Position numbers and translations under genes: made by a program
In this document: positions 6,192-10,705 of the stretch, piece after piece
Position numbering within the stretch: the stretch's first letter is position 1
Layout: each line of letters opens with the position of its first letter
Assembly: GCA_963205285.1 (NCBI GenBank)
Contig: CAUJJQ010000267.1
Span: 1 to 10,705 of the forward strand
Direction of reading: 5' to 3'
DNA: 10,705 bases
From: Pseudomonadota bacterium
GTDB taxonomy: Bacteria; Pseudomonadota; Alphaproteobacteria; Sphingomonadales; Sphingomonadaceae
Notes under the pieces: generated by a model
The model's input: the letters and a program-made list of their open reading frames with translations, nothing else
What the model was told of the DNA's origin: nothing
The model's database searches: none

Positions 6192-7247
6192 ATGCCCCTG
6201 CTCGAAGCTCGCAAATCTTACAAGCCTTTTGAATATCCCTGGGCCTATGAATATTGGAAGCGCCAGCAACAGGTGCATTGGCTGCCCGAAGAAATCCCTT
6301 TGGGGGAGGATTGCCGCGATTGGGCGCAGAAAATCAGCGAACATGAACGCAATTTGCTGACTCAGATTTTCCGCTTTTTTACCCAGGCGGATGTCGAGGT
6401 GCAGGATTGTTACCATGAAAAATATGGTCGGGTGTTCAAGCCGACCGAAATCAAGATGATGCTGACCGCATTTTCGAACATGGAAACCGTCCATATCGCC
6501 GCCTATAGCCATTTGCTCGACACGGTGGGCATGCCTGAAAGCGAATATTCGGCCTTCCTCGATTATCAGGAAATGGCGGATAAGTGCGATTATATGCACG
6601 CCTTTGGCGTCGATAATGACGAAGATATTGCCCGCACGCTCGCCATGTTTGGCGGCTTTACAGAGGGGGTGCAGCTATTCGCATCCTTTGCGATGCTGAT
6701 GAATTTTCCGCGTTTTAACAAGATGAAGGGCATGGGGCAGATTATTTCGTGGAGCGTGCGCGACGAAAGCCTACACTGCGAAGGGATCACCCGTCTGTTC
6801 CACGCATTTGTCAAGGAACGCGGCTGCCTGACCAAATCGGTCAAGGATGATATTATCGATTGCTGCCAAAAGGTCGTCCGGCTGGAAGATGCCTTCATCG
6901 ACCTCGCCTTTGAAATGGGACCGGTTCCGGGGATGACGCCCAAGGAAATCAAACGCTACATCCGCTACATTGCCGACTGGCGTCTTGGCCAATTGGGTTT
7001 TCAGCCGATTTATATGATCGACGATCACCCGCTGCCGTGGCTCGCACCGTTGCTCAACGGGGTGGAGCACGCCAATTTCTTTGAAACCCGCGCCACCGAA
7101 TATGCCAAGGGCGCCACGCGCGGCAGTTGGAACGATGTCTGGGGCAGTTTCGACGCACGCCAACGCGCGCGGACGGGTGATGCCCCGCTCCCCGTCAATG
7201 ATGGCGAGGAAGATATGTTCAAACAGGCAGGCATCGCGGCTGAGTAG
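6192..7247 (+). CDS. nrdB: Class I ribonucleoside-diphosphate reductase, beta (radical) subunit
   Basis: Ferritin-like subunit of 351 residues that makes the tyrosyl radical used by NrdA. Metal ligands align with the E. coli enzyme: Asp67 in QADVEV, Glu98 and His101 in METVHIAAYSH, Glu158 in TEGVQLF, and Glu192/His195 in RDESLH. The radical tyrosine is present as Tyr105, at the same spacing from Glu98 as in E. coli NrdB, so this is a Tyr-radical enzyme, not a class Ic type. There is no N-terminal ATP-cone. The ATG at 6192 is preceded by AGGA at 6181-6184, seven bases away. It lies 35 bp downstream of nrdA and surely shares its transcript. It converges with the P450 gene across only 36 bp, in which I see no clear terminator. 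Confidence 0.95.
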   Translation: MPLLEARKSYKPFEYPWAYEYWKRQQQVHWLPEEIPLGEDCRDWAQKISEHERNLLTQIFRFFTQADVEVQDCYHEKYGRVFKPTEIKMMLTAFSNMETVHIAAYSHLLDTVGMPESEYSAFLDYQEMADKCDYMHAFGVDNDEDIARTLAMFGGFTEGVQLFASFAMLMNFPRFNKMKGMGQIISWSVRDESLHCEGITRLFHAFVKERGCLTKSVKDDIIDCCQKVVRLEDAFIDLAFEMGPVPGMTPKEIKRYIRYIADWRLGQLGFQPIYMIDDHPLPWLAPLLNGVEHANFFETRATEYAKGATRGSWNDVWGSFDARQRARTGDAPLPVNDGEEDMFKQAGIAAE

Positions 7248-7283
7248 GGAGCGAACCGCTTTGGGATCTGAACTGCACCGCCC

Positions 7284-8537
7284 CTAATATTGTTCGAGGC
7301 GCACCTGCATCGATTTATAGCCGTGGACAAAACAGCCCGCGACAAATTCGGGTTCGGCCTCCACCCGCACCCGCAGCCGCCGCTTGGCCAATTCCTCCAT
7401 CAACACCGACAATTGCAGTTCGGCGACCCGCGCCCCGACACAGCGGTGGATGCCATAACCAAAGGCGAGGTGGCGGCGCGCATTTTCGCGCGTCAAATCG
7501 ATGGTTTCGCCGTCCGGAAAGACGCTTTCGTCGCGGTTGGCAGATGCATACCACAGCGCGACCTTGTCCCCCTTGCGGATCTGGTGGCCGTTCAGCACAT
7601 AATCTTCGACCGCCGTGCGCCGCATATGGGCAAGCGGGGTCTGCCAGCGAACAATTTCCTGCACCGCATTGGGAATGATGCTGGTGTCGGCTTCTAATTG
7701 CGCGCGTGCAGCGGGCTGGTTTTCCATGCCATAGACAAATCCTGACATGGTGTTGCGCGTCGTATCATTGCCCCCGACGATGAGGAGGATCATTTGCCCC
7801 ATGAACTCACCATCTTCCATTTCGCCCAAGGCTTCGGAATTGAGCATGACCGACGTCAGGTCGTTGGCACGCGGCATATTTTTCTTGCGTTCCCACAATG
7901 CGTGAAAGGCCGCGCCCATTTCATAGGCTTTTTCGAGCCGCGCCTTGCGCTTTTCCTCATCCTTGAATGTTTCGACATCGGCCAGATGGTCCGACCAATA
8001 AGCAAGCTTGCGCCGTTCCTCGAACGGGAAGTCGAATAAATTGGCGAGCATCTGGCTGGTCAGTTCGATCGAAACCTTGTCCACCCAGTCGAAACTTTGC
8101 CCCAGCGGCAATTCGTCGAACAATTTGGCGGTGCGCATCACCGCTTCGGCGCGCATCGCCGCCACCGGCGACGGGCCGAGCGAAGGGGCCACCGTCTTGC
8201 GTTTGGCGCTGTGGTTGGGCGGGTCCATTGCGATGAACATCGGCATCGGCACTTCATAGCTTTGGAGGTTGCCAATGCCGTCGCCCGCAACGGTGATGCC
8301 GCCCAATTCGCCGGAGGACGAGAATATTTCGGGCTTGCTTTCCACCTCCACTATCGGGGCGTGGGTAGTGATCGCCCAATATGGGCCGAAATGGCTGTCG
8401 GCATAATGGTGGATGCCGCCCGCGGCGCGCAGCGCGGCAAAGGGGGCCTGCCAGCGGTTTTCCGCCCAGACTTCGGGCAGGGTCACATCTTCGAACTGCG
8501 TCACATTGCTATTCGCTTCGTGCGCCAGCGTCGCCAT
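7284..8537 (-). CDS. cyp153: Cytochrome P450, CYP153 family (terminal alkane/fatty-acid hydroxylase)
   Basis: Soluble heme monooxygenase of 417 residues. P450 marks are the I-helix GGNDTTRN (Asp258-Thr260), the K-helix EIVR (Glu294/Arg297), and the heme-binding loop FGYGIHRCVG with ligand Cys366. The surrounding wording, such as MFIAMDPPNHSAKRKTV, FDWVDKVSIELTSQMLA and RWQTPLAHMRRTA, is that of CYP153, a family known to hydroxylate the terminal carbon of medium-chain alkanes, fatty acids or related chains. Substrate here is unproven. No ferredoxin or ferredoxin reductase gene is adjacent, so electron partners must be encoded elsewhere. The start at 8537 (MATLAHEA) has a strong GGAGGA site; the frame is open to an ATG at 8579, which lacks one. 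The gene may be repressed through the palindrome at 8628-8643. Confidence 0.92.
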   Translation of the reverse strand: MATLAHEANSNVTQFEDVTLPEVWAENRWQAPFAALRAAGGIHHYADSHFGPYWAITTHAPIVEVESKPEIFSSSGELGGITVAGDGIGNLQSYEVPMPMFIAMDPPNHSAKRKTVAPSLGPSPVAAMRAEAVMRTAKLFDELPLGQSFDWVDKVSIELTSQMLANLFDFPFEERRKLAYWSDHLADVETFKDEEKRKARLEKAYEMGAAFHALWERKKNMPRANDLTSVMLNSEALGEMEDGEFMGQMILLIVGGNDTTRNTMSGFVYGMENQPAARAQLEADTSIIPNAVQEIVRWQTPLAHMRRTAVEDYVLNGHQIRKGDKVALWYASANRDESVFPDGETIDLTRENARRHLAFGYGIHRCVGARVAELQLSVLMEELAKRRLRVRVEAEPEFVAGCFVHGYKSMQVRLEQY

Positions 8538-8544
8538 AAAAATA

Positions 8545-8550
8545 TCCTCC
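8545..8550 (-). promoter_or_regulatory. Ribosome binding site of the P450 gene (fixes start at 8537)
   Basis: GGAGGA on the minus strand, seven bases before the ATG at 8537. It supports the shorter 417-residue protein over the form beginning 14 codons upstream. Confidence 0.7.
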
Positions 8551-8627
8551 ATCCAAATATCTGGCGGCGCACCCACCATGTTCAGGCAATGGGCAGTCCG
8601 CGTCTCTCGACTCGCACCATGCCATTA

Positions 8628-8643
8628 TTGACACGGCTGTCAA
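8628..8643. promoter_or_regulatory. Perfect palindrome TTGACA-N4-TGTCAA, likely repressor operator
   Basis: Six-base arms with a CGGC spacer form an exact inverted repeat in the 126-bp gap between the natB-type stop and the P450 start, about 90 bp before the latter. Size and symmetry fit a dimeric helix-turn-helix repressor such as the TetR family. The arm also reads TTGACA on the minus strand, a perfect -35 hexamer, but the sequence 16-18 bases on has no good -10. No regulator gene is in the window. Confidence 0.45.
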
Positions 8644-8663
8644 CTATTTGGAGGGGGAAAGAT

Positions 8664-9884
8664 TTAGGGCATTTTGCGCCGCCACGGCCAGCGCACGCCG
8701 CCGCCGCCCGACTTTAAGACGCCAAGTCGAAAAAGTTTTTCCGAAATGCGGATGGTGAGCAACACCCAGAGCGCCTGCCAGCCCAGCGCCAATATATGCT
8801 GCCACAGCGCGGCATCATTTGCGGCGCGCGCCGCCATGGCAAAGGGGGATGACCAGGGTAAAATCTCCGCAATCATCGCCACTTTGGTTCCGGGCAGATT
8901 GGCCGCCGCGCTGGACAGCGAGAACATGCCGACCTGAAATAAGGTGATGGGGAGCGATAGCATCTGAATCTCCCGCACCGTCGAAGCTTGCGCGCCGACG
9001 CCCAGAAACACGGCGCCGAGCAGCAGGAATGCAGCGATGAAATAGGCGAGCACCAGCAACAGGAATATCGGCCAGCCAACCGCCGGGCCGGTGGCCAATT
9101 CGGCCATTGCCGTCCCGCCGCCCGCTGCACTTACGCCCAGCGCCAGCGATGCGAGCGTCAGCAAGCTCAGCCAGAATGCGATGAACAGCAGCGCAACCGC
9201 CAACATGCCAAATAATTTGCCCAGAAATATGCTGCGCAACGGGGCGGCGGCGGCCAAAATCTCGATAACTTTATTGCCCTTTTCCTCCGCCAACATGCCG
9301 ACGGTCTGTCCGCCGAGCAGCAAAGTGAGCAAAAACAGGCCAAAAACCGCGCCATAACCAATGGCCGATTTGCCCGCACGGCTGCCGCCCTTTGCCCCGC
9401 CAAGTGGTTCGATGACAGGGCGGCTGACCGGCTCACGCGCTGCCCCTGCCGCGCCTTCGCGCGCCACAGCCTCTGCCAATGTTGCAAGATATTGTCCTGA
9501 CCCCGGCTGGCGCTCGCTGATTTTCGGCGCAATCGCGCTGCCGACCATGATCGCGCGGACATTGGCGTCACCCGCAAAACGAACAAAATCACCCCTTGCA
9601 GGCGTGCCCGCCTGCGGCAATATTTCCAGGCGGGGTGCGCGCGTTATGCTGCGCAACCGTGCATCCGCCGCGCGGATGGCCGCCGCTTCGTCGGCCGGAA
9701 CCATCACCACCAATTTTTCGCTGGCATCGGCGTTGGCGGCCATGATGGATGCACTACCCCCGCCGACAAGGCCCAGCGCAACCATGAATAAAGGCGCGAA
9801 CAGAAAGAGGAGGAAAGTCGGCGTAAAAACAATGGCGACAAAATCACGTCGCGCCACCACCCACATGGAACGCCAGCCGTTCAT
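8664..9884 (-). CDS. ABC-2 type permease, NatB-like
   Basis: Inner-membrane subunit of an ABC exporter, 406 residues. One hydrophobic segment near the N-terminus (about 19-42) is followed by a polar loop of about 130 residues that should face the periplasm, then five more segments at roughly 175-198, 225-250, 270-297, 308-328 and 363-382. The EEKGNKVIEIL motif at 200-210, at the end of the second segment, is typical of ABC-2/NatB permeases. NatB relatives export sodium ions or peptides/antibiotics; the substrate here cannot be told. Its ATG overlaps the stop of the ATPase gene as ATGA (9881-9884), with GGAGGA at 9891-9896 as ribosome binding site, so translation is probably coupled. Confidence 0.88.
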   Translation of the reverse strand: MNGWRSMWVVARRDFVAIVFTPTFLLFLFAPLFMVALGLVGGGSASIMAANADASEKLVVMVPADEAAAIRAADARLRSITRAPRLEILPQAGTPARGDFVRFAGDANVRAIMVGSAIAPKISERQPGSGQYLATLAEAVAREGAAGAAREPVSRPVIEPLGGAKGGSRAGKSAIGYGAVFGLFLLTLLLGGQTVGMLAEEKGNKVIEILAAAAPLRSIFLGKLFGMLAVALLFIAFWLSLLTLASLALGVSAAGGGTAMAELATGPAVGWPIFLLLVLAYFIAAFLLLGAVFLGVGAQASTVREIQMLSLPITLFQVGMFSLSSAAANLPGTKVAMIAEILPWSSPFAMAARAANDAALWQHILALGWQALWVLLTIRISEKLFRLGVLKSGGGGVRWPWRRKMP

Positions 9885-10705
9885 TCGACTTCCTCCACAA
9901 CCCGGCCATCCCCCAGCGAACCGACAATATGGACAAAGGCATCGTGCAGCGATGGACGGTCAATGGCCAATCCCTCAACCCCGAAATGGCCGGCAACCAG
10001 CGCCGCGAGCAAGGGTTCGACCCCATCATCGCTGAGCGCAAAGCGCCATTCCCCGCCATGCTCCATTGCATCGGCAGGCAGTATCGCGGCAATATCCGCA
10101 GCTGCGCCGCCGCGCGGGCGGTACCGGACGCGCAGGGGCAGCTTGGCACGCGCATCGGCAACGCTGCCCATAAATTGCCGCTCGCCCCCTGCGATAATCG
10201 CAATTTCATCGCACAGACGCTCGGCATGACCCATGACATGGGTGGACAGGATGATTGTCGCGCCCGCCGCGCGCTGCGCCAAAATCAATTCTTCCAGCCG
10301 TTGCTGGTTTACAGGGTCGAGCCCTGAAAATGGTTCGTCGAGGAAGATGAGTTCAGGATCGTGCACCAATGCGCCGACCAATTGCACCAATTGCGCCATC
10401 CCCTTGGATAGGCGACGGATTTTCTGCCCAGCAGCATCGGCAAGCCCAACCAGGGGTAGGCGTTCCTCGGCACGCCGCCGCCCATCTGCCCAGGGGAGGC
10501 CGCGCAGCGCGCCCATGAAGGCGACGGCATCACGCGCGCGCATGCCGGGGTAAAGCCCTCGTTCTTCAGGCAAATAACCGATGCGCGCCGCCACCTTGCG
10601 CGTGTCCGGCTCGCCCAACAGGCGGCGTTCGCCCTTGTCAGGGTCGATTACCCCCAAGAGCATACGCAATGTTGTTGTCTTGCCCGCGCCATTGGGGCCG
10701 AGCAG
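9881..10705 (-). CDS. ABC transporter ATPase, NatA-like (5' end outside window)
   Basis: ATP-hydrolysing subunit that powers the permease encoded next. The visible 274 residues begin just before the Walker A motif GPNGAGKT (3-10) and run to the natural C-terminus; a few dozen N-terminal residues are missing. Further motifs are the Q-loop region YLPEERGLY (44-52), the signature LSKGM (99-103, in place of LSGGQ), Walker B LIFLDEP (119-125), the D-loop SGLD, and the switch histidine in LSTH (His156). YLPEERGLYPGM is characteristic of the NatA branch. A C-terminal extension of about 100 residues follows the nucleotide-binding domain, usual for this family. It is the first gene of a two-gene operon with the permease. 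Confidence 0.9.
   Translation of the reverse strand: MLGPNGAGKTTTLRMLLGVIDPDKGERRLLGEPDTRKVAARIGYLPEERGLYPGMRARDAVAFMGALRGLPWADGRRRAEERLPLVGLADAAGQKIRRLSKGMAQLVQLVGALVHDPELIFLDEPFSGLDPVNQQRLEELILAQRAAGATIILSTHVMGHAERLCDEIAIIAGGERQFMGSVADARAKLPLRVRYRPRGGAAADIAAILPADAMEHGGEWRFALSDDGVEPLLAALVAGHFGVEGLAIDRPSLHDAFVHIVGSLGDGRVVEEVE

Noticed and set aside
7248..7283. Bidirectional terminator between nrdB and the P450 gene
   Set aside because: Only a 4-bp stem (AGCG/CGCT) followed by three T residues is visible; too weak to call.
8538..8579. ATG at 8579 as start of the P450
   Set aside because: No ribosome binding site is visible, and the GGAGGA site lies inside this extension at the correct distance for the ATG at 8537.
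8628..8643. Intrinsic terminator of the ABC permease gene
   Set aside because: The inverted repeat is AT-rich in its outer arms and is not followed by a T-tract on the minus strand, so an operator is the better reading.

Overview
The window looks like chromosomal core sequence from an alphaproteobacterium, most likely of the sphingomonad type. This is inferred from the proteins (class I fumarase, an ATP-cone-less NrdAB pair, a CYP153 alkane/fatty-acid hydroxylase) and from a LexA site of the alphaproteobacterial GTTC-N7-GTTC kind. There are no transposases, integrases, tRNAs, rRNAs or CRISPR arrays, so it is not an obvious island. Both ends cut through genes.

Layout. (1) Positions 1-641, minus: 5' part of a class I [4Fe-4S] fumarate hydratase, with a plausible promoter at 665-692. 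(2) Divergent from it, plus strand: a small DUF1905-type protein (754-1143) and, 48 bp on, a large exported protein with a C-terminal CHAT caspase-like peptidase domain (1192-3765). A strong GNRA-loop hairpin sits just before the CHAT gene's ribosome binding site. (3) A 486-bp gap (3766-4251) precedes nrdA. It holds two NrdR-box-like sequences in tandem, a LexA/SOS-type direct repeat, a cluster of GANTC methylation sites and small hairpins. (4) nrdA (4252-6156) and nrdB (6192-7247) encode the two subunits of aerobic class I ribonucleotide reductase. Catalytic, radical-transfer and metal-binding residues are all present, but neither subunit has an ATP-cone. (5) Minus strand: a CYP153-family cytochrome P450 (7284-8537), convergent with nrdB, with a perfect 6-4-6 palindrome upstream that looks like a repressor operator. 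(6) Minus strand: an ABC exporter pair of the NatA/NatB type (permease 8664-9884, ATPase 9881-10705, cut by the window edge), overlapping by the four bases ATGA.

How the parts fit. nrdA-nrdB is one operon making dNTPs. Its upstream region suggests control by the dNTP-sensing repressor NrdR, by the SOS repressor LexA, and possibly by CcrM/GcrA cell-cycle methylation. Because the enzyme lacks the usual allosteric on/off domain, transcriptional control may carry more of the burden. natA-natB is a second operon. The P450 lies downstream of natB on the same strand, but its own operator-like palindrome and Shine-Dalgarno suggest separate regulation. The DUF1905 and CHAT genes may be co-transcribed, but no functional link is evident. 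The most interesting leads are the nrdA control region and the exported CHAT peptidase; I did not find convincing evidence of an entirely new multi-gene system.
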